Shown: positions 1-6,304 of the stretch, in pieces
Position numbering within the stretch: the first letter of the stretch is position 1
Layout: each line of letters begins with the position of its first letter
DNA from: Peptococcaceae bacterium
GTDB taxonomy: Bacteria > Bacillota > Dehalobacteriia > UBA4068 > UBA4997
Length of the DNA: 7,228 bases
Direction: 5' to 3'
Assembly: GCA_019421315.1 (NCBI GenBank)
Contig: JAHZFN010000277.1
Location: 5,605 to 12,832, forward strand
The notes under the pieces: model-generated
Told to the model about the DNA's origin: nothing
The model's database searches: none
What the model saw: the letters and a program-made list of their open reading frames with translations, nothing else
Position numbers and translations under genes: made by a program

Positions 1-788
1 GCTGCCGAAATATCGCTGTCGCTAACTGTTACCATATCGTCAACGTATTTGTTAATAATTTCCGTTGTGTGCGTGCCGGGAGTTTTCACGGCAATACCAT
101 CGGCAATGGTGTTGGCATATTTGGTGGAAACCAATTTTTTCGCCTTAAAGCTTTGGCAGATGGCGTCGGCGCCCTCAGCCTGCACACCGATGATTTTCAC
201 TCTGGGGTTAACCAGCTTAACGCAGTTGGCAACGCCTGCCAGCAAACCGCCGCCGCCCGCAGGCACCACAATAATGTCAACAGTCGGCAAATCACGCAGA
301 ATTTCCATGCCGATTGTACCCTGCCCCGCAATCACGTCGGCATCATCAAAGGGATGAATGAATGTTGCGTTTTCGGCTTCGCAAATTTCCATTGCTTTGT
401 TGTAGGCATCGTCATAGCAATCACCGAACAAAACAACCTTGGCGCCGTAGCCTTCCGTTGCCTGAACCTTGGCAATGGGAGCGGATTTCGGCATAACGAT
501 GGTAGCGGGAATACCCAAAACCTTGGCGGCATAAGCCACACCCTGGGCATGGTTACCGGCAGAAGAAGCAACAACAGATGTCACTCCTCCTGCCTCTGCC
601 AATGCAGCGATTTTGTTTGATGCGCCGCGAATTTTAAAAGAACCTGTTTTTTGACGGTTCTCGTATTTCATATAAACAGAAGATTGGCTCATTATGGAAA
701 ACGTATGCGACCGCTCAATATTCGTCCTGTGAATTGTAGGTTTCAATCTTCTTTCTGCCTGCTCAAAGCTGTCCAATGTTAATTCCAT
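1..788 (-). CDS. ilvA: Threonine ammonia-lyase (threonine dehydratase), 3' end cut by the window edge
   Basis: PLP enzyme that deaminates threonine to 2-oxobutyrate and ammonia in the cytoplasm, the committed step feeding isoleucine synthesis. I translated 262 uninterrupted codons from the ATG at 786-788; a GAGGAGGA ribosome binding site lies at 793-800. Family marks are the PLP lysine in TGSFKIRGA (K52), the substrate loop SSAGNHAQG (75-83) and the glycine-rich phosphate loop PAGGGGLLAG (176-185). These are the fold-type II threonine/serine dehydratase signatures. The C-terminal part lies off the window, so I cannot say whether there is an ACT regulatory domain (isoleucine-inhibited biosynthetic form) or none (catabolic-type form). 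The location 64 bases after ilvD, same strand, no terminator between, argues for the biosynthetic role. A serine dehydratase activity is the main alternative. Confidence 0.93.
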   Translation of the reverse strand, partial: MELTLDSFEQAERRLKPTIHRTNIERSHTFSIMSQSSVYMKYENRQKTGSFKIRGASNKIAALAEAGGVTSVVASSAGNHAQGVAYAAKVLGIPATIVMPKSAPIAKVQATEGYGAKVVLFGDCYDDAYNKAMEICEAENATFIHPFDDADVIAGQGTIGMEILRDLPTVDIIVVPAGGGGLLAGVANCVKLVNPRVKIIGVQAEGADAICQSFKAKKLVSTKYANTIADGIAVKTPGTHTTEIINKYVDDMVTVSDSDISA

Positions 789-852
789 AATGTCCTCCTC
801 TTTCCGCTTACAAAATCTCTAAATTTATATAATCTTTATTTTTCAAGTGGTT

Positions 853-2514
853 TTATTCAATAATGGCGCCTTTGTCTGCCGAAGATACCAGTCTTGAATA
901 ACGTTTAATATAACCTTGCAGGTTTTCTTTAATTTGCAGCTTGGTGTTGGCTTTTCTTTTTGCCAGTTCTGCTTCGTCAACTTCCAATTCGATGGAATAG
1001 TTGGGGATGTCGATGGCAATTATATCGCCGTCCTGAACATAGGCAATGGGACCGCCGTCAACAGCCTCAGGCGAAACATGACCGATAGCGGCGCCGCGGG
1101 TAGCTCCTGAGAATCTGCCGTCTGTAATCAAAGCAACCTCTTTGTCCAATCCCATGCCTGCGATGGCAGACGTTGGGGAAAGCATTTCTCTCATGCCGGG
1201 ACCGCCTGCGGGGCCTTCGTAGCGAATAACCACAACATCACCGGATTTTACGCCGCCTGCGTAAATAACCTTGATGGCTTCTTCTTCGCTGTTGAAAACC
1301 TTGGCGGGGCCTTTGTGAACCAGCATTTCAGGGGCAACCGCACTGCGTTTGACAACGGCTCCGTTAGGTGCCATGGAACCGAACAGAACAGCCAAACCGC
1401 CTGTTTTGGTGTACGGTTCTTCCAAACTTCTAATTACACCATGACCCTTCGGCAAAATACCTGCAATGTTTTCGGCGATAGTTTTGCCTGTTACAGTCAT
1501 CAAATCAGTGTTCAAAAAGCCGCCTCTGTTCAGCTCACCCATAACAGCGTAAATGCCGCCGTCAGCCAACAAATCCTGCATATGATGATGACCTGCGGGA
1601 GCAAGATGACAGAGATTAGGTGTTTTTTCGCTTATGTCATTGATCATTTGCAGATCAAAAGGAATACCTGCTTCGTGAGCAACAGCGCAAAGGTGCAAAA
1701 CAGAGTTGGTGGAACAACCCAAAGCCATGTCAACGGTCAAAGCGTTGGCAAATGCTTCGTTGGTGATAATATCTCTGGGACGAATGTCTTTTTTCACCAG
1801 CTCCATAACATGTTCACCTGCATCTTTGGCAAGACGAATTCTGGCGCCGTAAACAGCGGGAATTGTGCCGTTGCCGCGCAGACCCATACCGAGAACTTCC
1901 GTTAAGCAGTTCATGGAATTGGCAGTGAACATACCGGAGCAGGATCCGCAGCCCGGACAGGCATTTTCTTCCACATATTTCAAGCCGCATTCGTCCATTG
2001 TGCCGTTTTTGTAGGAACCGACAGCTTCAAAAACCGTGTTCAAATCCATCGGTTTGCCTTCATCGGAATTCAGAGAAAGCATGGGACCGCCCGAAACAAA
2101 AATTGCAGGCAAATTCAAACGAACCGCCGCCATCAGCATGGCAGGAACGATTTTATCACAGTTGGGAATAAAAACTAAGCCGTCAAAGCCGTGGGCTTTT
2201 GCCATACATTCAATGCTGTCAGCAATAATTTCTCTGGAAGCCAAAGAATATTTCATACCTTCATGCCCCATGGCAATGCCGTCGCAAACACCGATTACAT
2301 TAAATTCCAAAGGTGTGCCGCCGCCTGCTAAAACGCCGTCTTTGGCGGCTTGGGCAATGTTTCTCAGATGAGCATGGCCGGGAACAATTTCATTGAAAGA
2401 ATTAACGATACCGATAAAAGGTTTTTCAATTTGGCGGTCGGTCAAGCCCAGTGCTTTTAACAAAGATCTTTGGGGCGCCTTTTCGGCGCCCTTTTTAATA
2501 ATATCGCTTCTCAT
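853..2514 (-). CDS. ilvD: Dihydroxyacid dehydratase
   Basis: Iron-sulfur dehydratase converting 2,3-dihydroxyisovalerate and 2,3-dihydroxy-3-methylvalerate to the 2-oxo acids of valine and isoleucine (third common step). At 553 residues it is full length for the IlvD/Edd family. Visible marks are GVCDGIAMGH (C77, D78), FIPNCDKIVPAM (C119, K121), CPGCGSCSGMFTANSMN starting at C186 (C189, C192), and the C-terminal DGRFSGATRG with the presumed catalytic Ser469. C77, C119 and C192 are the expected cluster ligands; cluster type ([4Fe-4S] or [2Fe-2S]) cannot be told safely from sequence. The start ATG is preceded by GAGGT 7 bases upstream and lies 21 bases after ilvC, so the two are almost certainly cotranscribed. 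A GC-rich hairpin sits in codons 8-14 (separate entry). Confidence 0.97.
   Translation of the reverse strand: MRSDIIKKGAEKAPQRSLLKALGLTDRQIEKPFIGIVNSFNEIVPGHAHLRNIAQAAKDGVLAGGGTPLEFNVIGVCDGIAMGHEGMKYSLASREIIADSIECMAKAHGFDGLVFIPNCDKIVPAMLMAAVRLNLPAIFVSGGPMLSLNSDEGKPMDLNTVFEAVGSYKNGTMDECGLKYVEENACPGCGSCSGMFTANSMNCLTEVLGMGLRGNGTIPAVYGARIRLAKDAGEHVMELVKKDIRPRDIITNEAFANALTVDMALGCSTNSVLHLCAVAHEAGIPFDLQMINDISEKTPNLCHLAPAGHHHMQDLLADGGIYAVMGELNRGGFLNTDLMTVTGKTIAENIAGILPKGHGVIRSLEEPYTKTGGLAVLFGSMAPNGAVVKRSAVAPEMLVHKGPAKVFNSEEEAIKVIYAGGVKSGDVVVIRYEGPAGGPGMREMLSPTSAIAGMGLDKEVALITDGRFSGATRGAAIGHVSPEAVDGGPIAYVQDGDIIAIDIPNYSIELEVDEAELAKRKANTKLQIKENLQGYIKRYSRLVSSADKGAIIE
2473..2496 (+). other. GC-rich hairpin with T5 tail inside the 5' end of ilvD
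   Basis: GGGCGCC (2473-2479) and GGCGCCC (2485-2491) form a perfect 7-bp stem with a 5-base loop, followed on the plus strand by five T (2492-2496). Read on the plus strand this has the shape of an intrinsic terminator, antisense to ilvD. On the sense strand it is a stable hairpin about 24-42 bases after the ilvD start codon with no T tail. It lies in codons for K-K-G-A-E-K-A-P, so it may be a by-product of codon choice. Function is inference. Confidence 0.4.
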
Positions 2515-2535
2515 ATGTTTTACCTCAGCTTAGGA

Positions 2536-3546
2536 TTAGTTGTTGATCAGTTTGTCGTCATCTTCCCAGCTGTAAAGTTTTCTCAATTCCGCACCGATTT
2601 TTTCTGAGGGATGTTCAGCCTGCAATTTTCTCATAGCTCTGAAATGCGGGCTGCCTGCCTGGTTTTCCAAAAGCCAATCTTTGGCAAATGTACCGTCTTG
2701 AATGTCATGGAGAACATCTCTCATAGCTTGTCTTGTTTCTTCGGTGATGATCTTGGGACCTGTGATGTAGTCGCCGTATTCGGCAGTGTTGGAGATGGAG
2801 TATCTCATGCCTGCAAAACCGGATTGATAAATCAAGTCAACAATCAATTTCATTTCATGAATACATTCAAAATAAGCGTTGGCGGGGTCGTAACCTGCTT
2901 CTACCAATGTTTCAAAGCCTGCTTTCATCAAAGCGCAAACACCGCCGCAGAGAACTGCCTGTTCACCAAAGAGGTCGGTTTCGGTTTCGGTTCTGAATGT
3001 GGTTTCCAATACGCCTGCTCTGGCACCGCCGATACCCAGTGCGTATGCCAAAGCCAGGTCTTTAGCTTTGCCTGTTGCATCTTGTTCAACAGCAACCAAG
3101 CAAGGAACGCCTTTGCCTTCTTGATATTCGCTTCTTACTGTATGACCGGGGCCTTTGGGGGCGATCATTGTAACGTCAACATCGGCAGGAGGAACGATTT
3201 GACCGAAATGAATTGCAAAACCATGAGCAAACATCAGCATATTGCCGGGTTTCAAATTCGGTTCGATAGATTCTTTATACATTTTAGCTTGTTTTTCGTC
3301 ATTGATCAAAATCATGATGATGTCAGCTTTTTCGGCAGCTTCGGCTGCTGTGTAAACCTTAAAGCCTTGTTTTTCGGCTTTTTCCCAAGATTTGCTGCCA
3401 TGATACAAACCAACGATAACATCACAGCCGGATTCCTTCAAATTCAAAGCATGAGCATGACCCTGACTGCCGTAACCGATAATAGCAATAGTTTTGCCGT
3501 CCAACAAACTCAAGTTACAATCTTGTTCATAATACATTTTAGCCAT
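2536..3546 (-). CDS. ilvC: Ketol-acid reductoisomerase, class I (short form)
   Basis: Cytoplasmic Mg2+/NAD(P)H enzyme that isomerises and reduces 2-acetolactate or 2-aceto-2-hydroxybutyrate to the dihydroxy acids used by IlvD. At 336 residues it matches the class I length. The N-terminal Rossmann domain shows GYGSQGHA (24-31). By comparison with the family, catalytic and metal-binding residues are H108 (AHGF), K131 (APKGPGH), D191 and E195 (ETDLFGEQ), E227, E231 and S252. The cofactor loop reads GLYHGSKS (46-53), with Tyr48 where many NADPH enzymes have Arg; Ser51 and Ser53 are kept, so NADPH use remains likely. AAGGAG sits 9 bases before the ATG. It follows ilvN after 156 AT-rich bases that may hold an internal promoter, and precedes ilvD by 21 bases. 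Confidence 0.98.
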   Translation of the reverse strand: MAKMYYEQDCNLSLLDGKTIAIIGYGSQGHAHALNLKESGCDVIVGLYHGSKSWEKAEKQGFKVYTAAEAAEKADIIMILINDEKQAKMYKESIEPNLKPGNMLMFAHGFAIHFGQIVPPADVDVTMIAPKGPGHTVRSEYQEGKGVPCLVAVEQDATGKAKDLALAYALGIGGARAGVLETTFRTETETDLFGEQAVLCGGVCALMKAGFETLVEAGYDPANAYFECIHEMKLIVDLIYQSGFAGMRYSISNTAEYGDYITGPKIITEETRQAMRDVLHDIQDGTFAKDWLLENQAGSPHFRAMRKLQAEHPSEKIGAELRKLYSWEDDDKLINN

Positions 3547-3702
3547 TTTTAAAATCTCCTTTTTCTTTAAATTTATAGTTATGAAAACTATGATTTTTAT
3601 AATAATTTTTTAATTTTAATTCGTAATTTTATTATGTAATAATTATACATCCGAATCTTGAAAATTTTTTGTCGTTTTTCTGTAAGTTAGTTGAAAAACA
3701 AA
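3547..3702 (-). promoter_or_regulatory. AT-rich ilvN-ilvC spacer with possible internal promoter
   Basis: This is the longest gap inside the ilv gene run. On the minus strand it has a perfect TATAAT at 3642-3647, but no good TTGACA at 16-18 bases; the hexamer at 17 bases is an A-run, so promoter activity is uncertain. Just after the ilvN stop there is a 7-bp inverted repeat GTTTTTC/GAAAAAC (arms 3693-3699 and 3674-3680, 12-base loop) with no T tail, which does not look like a terminator. A second inverted repeat, ATAGTT/AACTAT (3575-3580 and 3586-3591), and TTATTA-CA-TAATAA near 3631-3644 could be operators but are also expected in such AT-rich DNA. The AAGGAG for ilvC is at 3556-3561. Confidence 0.35.
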
Positions 3703-4221
3703 TTATTTAGACTGTTCTTCTTCATCTTCTACTTTCAAAAGCTTCAAGCCTTTGTTGATTGCCAAAACGCCTGTGCGGCAAAGCTCCAAAATACCGTAAG
3801 GCTCCATCATTTCGATAAAAGTATCGATTTTGTTGGTGCTGCCCGTCATCTGAATGCAGAGAGTACCGGGAGTATAATCGATAATGCGGTAACGGAAGAT
3901 GGTTACGGCATCCATAATATCACGGCGGTTTTCGGCGTTGGCGGCAACCTTCATCAAAGCCAATTCACGGCAAAGGCTGTCTTCCGGCAGCATTTCCCGA
4001 ACCTCGTAAACATCGTGGAGCTTTTCCAGCTGCTTGATAACCTGGTCTCTGACATGATCATCACCGTACAAGGTAATTGTAATGCGGTTGACCGATTTAT
4101 CTTCTGCCTGACCTGCGGCAATGGTTTCGATATTGAAACAACGACGGGCAAACATACCTGAGATTCTGGTTAAAACATTGGATTGGTGAGAAACCAACAT
4201 GGCAATTGTAATTTTTCTCAT
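3703..4221 (-). CDS. ilvN: Acetolactate synthase small (regulatory) subunit
   Basis: Regulatory partner of IlvB: it raises catalytic activity and normally confers valine feedback inhibition. At 172 residues it has the usual IlvN/IlvH length. The N-terminal ACT domain (about 4-78) carries L-T-R-I-S-G-M-F-A-R-R-C-F-N-I (17-31), and the C-terminal domain follows with RELALMKV (85-92) and the conserved FRYRIIDYTP and TGSTNKIDTFIEMMEPYGI stretches. The effector loop is unusual: SHQSNVL (11-17) stands where the family usually has an N-x-x-G-V-L-like sequence, so both the conserved Asn and the conserved Gly are replaced (His12, Asn15). The gene starts 2 bases after the ilvB stop and its GGAGGT (4231-4236) lies within the last ilvB codons, which suggests translational coupling. 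The C-terminus is acidic (EDEEEQSK). Confidence 0.96.
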   Translation of the reverse strand: MRKITIAMLVSHQSNVLTRISGMFARRCFNIETIAAGQAEDKSVNRITITLYGDDHVRDQVIKQLEKLHDVYEVREMLPEDSLCRELALMKVAANAENRRDIMDAVTIFRYRIIDYTPGTLCIQMTGSTNKIDTFIEMMEPYGILELCRTGVLAINKGLKLLKVEDEEEQSK

Positions 4222-4223
4222 AA

Positions 4224-5900
4224 TTATTTAACCTCCACTTCTGTTATAACGTCGTTCATTGTGCCGCCGGGCGGAATCATCGGCAATACCATTTCGTCCA
4301 TATCTATGGCGCAGTCAATCAAATAAGGACCGTCGGCGCTGAAAGCTTCGCTTAAAGCCTTGTTCAGTTCCGCTTCATTGAAAACTCTGGCTCCCTGAGC
4401 GCCAAAGGCTTCTGCCAGTTTAACAAAATCCGTTTGACGGTTCAGTGTAGTCTGGGAATAATGTTTGTCATAGAACAAGGTCTGCCATTGACGAACCATA
4501 CCCAAAACGCCGTTGTTCATAATGATAACAACCAAAGGCAGGTTGTTGGAAACAGCCGTTGCCATTTCGTTCAGGTTCATGCCGAAGCTGCCGTCGCCCG
4601 TAATCAAAACGGTGCGTTTGCCATCGGCAACACAAGAACCGATTGCAGCTCCCATGCCGTAACCCATGGTTCCCAAACCGCCGCTGGTTAAGAAAGTATA
4701 CGGTTTTTCAAAACGGTATCTTTGGGCTGTCCACATCTGGTGCTGACCAACGTCTGTGGCAACGACGGTATCGTCATCCGTGAATTTGCAAAGCTCGTCA
4801 ATGATGGCATAAGGCGTAAGTCCATTGCCTGTTTGCACCATACATTCCTTTTCGGTTTTTTGATATTCCTTGATATGCTGCCACCAAGCGGGGTGTTCCT
4901 GCTTTTTAACTCGTTTCAACAGCTCGCCGACAATTTCTTTAACGTCACCTTTAATGCTGATTGTGGAATCTACGTTTTTGTTTAATTCCGCAGGATCAAC
5001 GTCAATATGAATAATTCTGGCATCCTTCATATATTCGGAGGTTTTACCTGTGGCACGGTCGCTGAAACGCACGCCCAGAGCGATAATCAAATCGGCGTCA
5101 TTTTTGGTTTTGGTGGAAGCGTAACGACCGTGCATACCAACCATACCCAAAGCGTTGGGATGAGAATAAGGAATTGCCGTCAGCCCCATCATGCTGCAGC
5201 CGACAGGGGCATCGATTAATTCAGCCAACTGCTGCATTTCGTCGCAGGCTTCCGCCGAAAGCACACCGCCGCCGCAGTAAATATACGGTCTTTCCGATAT
5301 TTCAATCATATGTGCCATTTTATTGTATGTATTTTCGCTTACAGGATAATACTTTCTGTGGAAATGCGTATCATCTTTTTTATATTCAACCTCGGCAATC
5401 TGCACATCCTTGGGAATATCGATAAGAACAGGTCCGGGACGACCGGAACGTGCCAGGAAAAAGGCTTCTCTAATAGTATCAGCCAAATCGTTGACGTCTT
5501 TTACAATATAATTGTGTTTGGAAATTGGCATTGTAATGCCGGCGATATCAACCTCCTGGAAGCTGTCTTTACCCAAAAGATTACAAGGAACATTGCCTGT
5601 TATGGCAACCATCGGCACAGAGTCCAGATTGGCTGTGGCAATACCTGTTACGATGTTGGTGGCGCCGGGGCCGCTGGTGGCGATTACAACGCCGACCTTG
5701 CCGGTTCTTCTGGCATAACCGTCAGCCGCATGGGAAGCACCCTGCTCGTGGGCGGTAATTACATGCTTGATTTTATCCGAATATTTATAAAGGGAATCAT
5801 AAATATTCAGAACCTGCCCTCCCGGGTAACCAAACACAACATCTGTTCCTTGTTCGATCAGCATCTCAACTATGAGATCCGACCCTGTCATTTTGCACAT
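4224..5900 (-). CDS. ilvB: Acetolactate synthase large (catalytic) subunit
   Basis: TPP- and FAD-dependent enzyme that condenses two pyruvates to 2-acetolactate, or pyruvate with 2-oxobutyrate to 2-aceto-2-hydroxybutyrate: the first common step of valine, leucine and isoleucine synthesis. At 558 residues it is full length with the three domains expected. The N-terminal TPP-binding domain has the catalytic Glu in TAHEQGA (E52) and SGPGATN (76-82); the central domain (about 190-330) is FAD-associated; the C-terminal TPP domain has the metal motif GDGSFGMN (435-442) closing with NN (462-463) and VRQWQ (469-473). Presence of the adjacent ilvN supports the anabolic AHAS rather than the catabolic AlsS. 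I chose the ATG at 5898-5900 because AGGAAAGGA (5911-5919) lies 10 bases upstream; the ATG three codons later would be too far. It is the first large gene after the attenuator. Confidence 0.98.
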   Translation of the reverse strand: MCKMTGSDLIVEMLIEQGTDVVFGYPGGQVLNIYDSLYKYSDKIKHVITAHEQGASHAADGYARRTGKVGVVIATSGPGATNIVTGIATANLDSVPMVAITGNVPCNLLGKDSFQEVDIAGITMPISKHNYIVKDVNDLADTIREAFFLARSGRPGPVLIDIPKDVQIAEVEYKKDDTHFHRKYYPVSENTYNKMAHMIEISERPYIYCGGGVLSAEACDEMQQLAELIDAPVGCSMMGLTAIPYSHPNALGMVGMHGRYASTKTKNDADLIIALGVRFSDRATGKTSEYMKDARIIHIDVDPAELNKNVDSTISIKGDVKEIVGELLKRVKKQEHPAWWQHIKEYQKTEKECMVQTGNGLTPYAIIDELCKFTDDDTVVATDVGQHQMWTAQRYRFEKPYTFLTSGGLGTMGYGMGAAIGSCVADGKRTVLITGDGSFGMNLNEMATAVSNNLPLVVIIMNNGVLGMVRQWQTLFYDKHYSQTTLNRQTDFVKLAEAFGAQGARVFNEAELNKALSEAFSADGPYLIDCAIDMDEMVLPMIPPGGTMNDVITEVEVK

Positions 5901-5982
5901 ATTGTTTTCGTCCTTTCCTGATTTTTATAAATTCAAATATATTAATAGTTTTAATTAATAACCCCAAGCAATATAATCCAAT

Positions 5983-6014
5983 AAAAAAATGCCGCAGTTG
6001 TGAAACCACGGCAT
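5983..6014 (-). terminator. Intrinsic terminator in the ilvB leader (attenuator)
   Basis: On the minus strand ATGCCGTGGTT (6014-6004) pairs with AACTGCGGCAT (5999-5989) across a 4-base TCAC loop. This gives an 11-bp stem including two G-T wobbles, followed directly by a 7-T tract (5989-5983, the first T being shared with the stem). This is a classical factor-independent terminator. It lies 43 bases after the leader ORF stop and about 80 bases before the ilvB start, with no complete long gene between it and the promoter, so its position fits premature termination control of the ilv operon. It is one-directional: the plus strand has no T tail. Confidence 0.9.
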
Positions 6015-6080
6015 AAAACTAACACTGAAAAATATTACCGAAAAATAATATCATCATCTATTTTACACTCTTTGCGGCAT
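6009..6080 (-). promoter_or_regulatory. Candidate alternative pairings of the attenuator
   Basis: Four segments can exchange partners. Segment A (6079-6069, last codons of the leader ORF) can pair with B (6045-6036) in about 10 bp with one bulged C. B (6040-6033) can pair with C (6015-6009, the 5' arm of the terminator) in 7 bp with one bulged A. C pairs with D (the 3' arm) in the terminator. A also repeats ATGCCG from C and is complementary to D over 8 bases (6080-6073 with 5996-5989). This is the 1:2, 2:3, 3:4 plan of leader peptide attenuators. Pairings were found by eye and not energy-scored; an AT-only hairpin at 6052-6031 competes with them. Confidence 0.45.
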
Positions 6081-6171
6081 CACAAAAAACATTATTTGTA
6101 TTAAGCAACAAGACCAAAATACCAATAATGCTAATGACTGTAATGACATTGATTGTAAACATCATAGACAT
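6058..6171 (-). CDS. Putative branched-chain amino acid leader peptide, 37 aa
   Basis: An ORF too short for usual gene callers, running from ATG (6171-6169) to TAG (6060-6058). AAAGGAG (6180-6186) lies 8 bases before the ATG, ideal spacing. Residues 7-23 contain 6 Ile, 3 Val and 4 Leu (13 of 17), with Thr at 6, 11 and 25, and further Val at 28 and 36: the end products of the downstream pathway plus its precursor. A terminator and then ilvB follow, and a strong promoter starts about 25 bases upstream. The likely role is to sense charged tRNA-Ile/Val/Leu by ribosome stalling, as with the ilv leader peptides of enterobacteria and Corynebacterium. The same stretch would also pass as a single transmembrane helix, so a small membrane protein is the alternative. 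The sequence of the peptide itself was not recognised. Confidence 0.75.
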   Translation of the reverse strand: MSMMFTINVITVISIIGILVLLLNTNNVFCDAAKSVK

Positions 6172-6179
6172 GATATTAT

Positions 6180-6186
6180 CTCCTTT
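6180..6186 (-). promoter_or_regulatory. Ribosome binding site of the leader ORF
   Basis: AAAGGAG on the minus strand, 8 bases before the leader ATG. It sets the start of the 37-codon ORF. The surrounding AGGAAAGGA recurs exactly before ilvB (5911-5919), so leader and ilvB have similar initiation signals. Confidence 0.8.
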
Positions 6187-6202
6187 CCTCATTTCTGCCT
6201 AT

Positions 6203-6231
6203 ATTATTGCATAAAATCCGTCATAAGTCAA
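6203..6231 (-). promoter_or_regulatory. Main sigma-A promoter of the ilv leader
   Basis: On the minus strand TTGACT (6231-6226) and AATAAT (6208-6203) are separated by exactly 17 bases, each one mismatch from consensus. An A7 tract (6239-6245 as T on plus) sits where a proximal UP element would. The start point would be near 6196, giving a short 5' end of about 25 bases before the leader ATG and a leader transcript of about 210 bases up to the terminator. Confidence 0.75.
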
Positions 6232-6245
6232 CAGTGTATTTTTTT

Positions 6246-6256
6246 GCATATTATGC
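6246..6256. repeat. Short palindrome upstream of the ilv promoter
   Basis: GCATATTATGC is a perfect 5-bp inverted repeat around one base. It lies about 50-60 bases upstream of the predicted start point, a place suited to an activator or other regulator. It is short and could be chance in AT-rich DNA. Confidence 0.3.
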
Positions 6257-6304
6257 CGTAAAAATATGAAGAAAAAATGAAACACCTGCTAAATAAATAT
6301 CGAA

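Noticed and set aside
69..620. Plus-strand frame of 183 codons at the left end
   Set aside because: It overlaps the minus-strand threonine ammonia-lyase, whose PLP and glycine-loop motifs are unmistakable.
1315..1905. Plus-strand frame of 196 codons opposite ilvD, and similar ones opposite ilvN and ilvB
   Set aside because: All are antisense to complete genes with clear family motifs, and their products show only shadow-like composition.
2611..3552. Long plus-strand reading frame of 313 codons opposite ilvC
   Set aside because: It lies fully antisense to a well-conserved gene, its product is rich in Cys, Phe and Gln with no recognisable motif, and no ribosome binding site precedes it. It is a shadow of ilvC codon usage.
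5920..5982. Possible extra promoter between the terminator and ilvB
   Set aside because: The best candidates (TTGGGG-17-TAATAT) match the consensus poorly, and the segment is simply AT-rich.
6024..6038. CodY-like box near ATTTTTCAG in the ilvB leader, and AATTTTCAAGATTC near 3653-3667
   Set aside because: Only about half of the consensus AATTTTCWGAAAATT matches in each case, which is expected by chance in such AT-rich DNA.
5901..6196. T-box leader
   Set aside because: No AGGGTGGNACC core and no T-box-like stem I domain is visible; the terminator is preceded by a short ORF instead.
6129..6209. Plus-strand mini-ORF of 26 codons (MTVMTLIVNI...) opposite the leader ORF
   Set aside because: It has no ribosome binding site or promoter on that strand, and its hydrophobicity simply mirrors the leader ORF.
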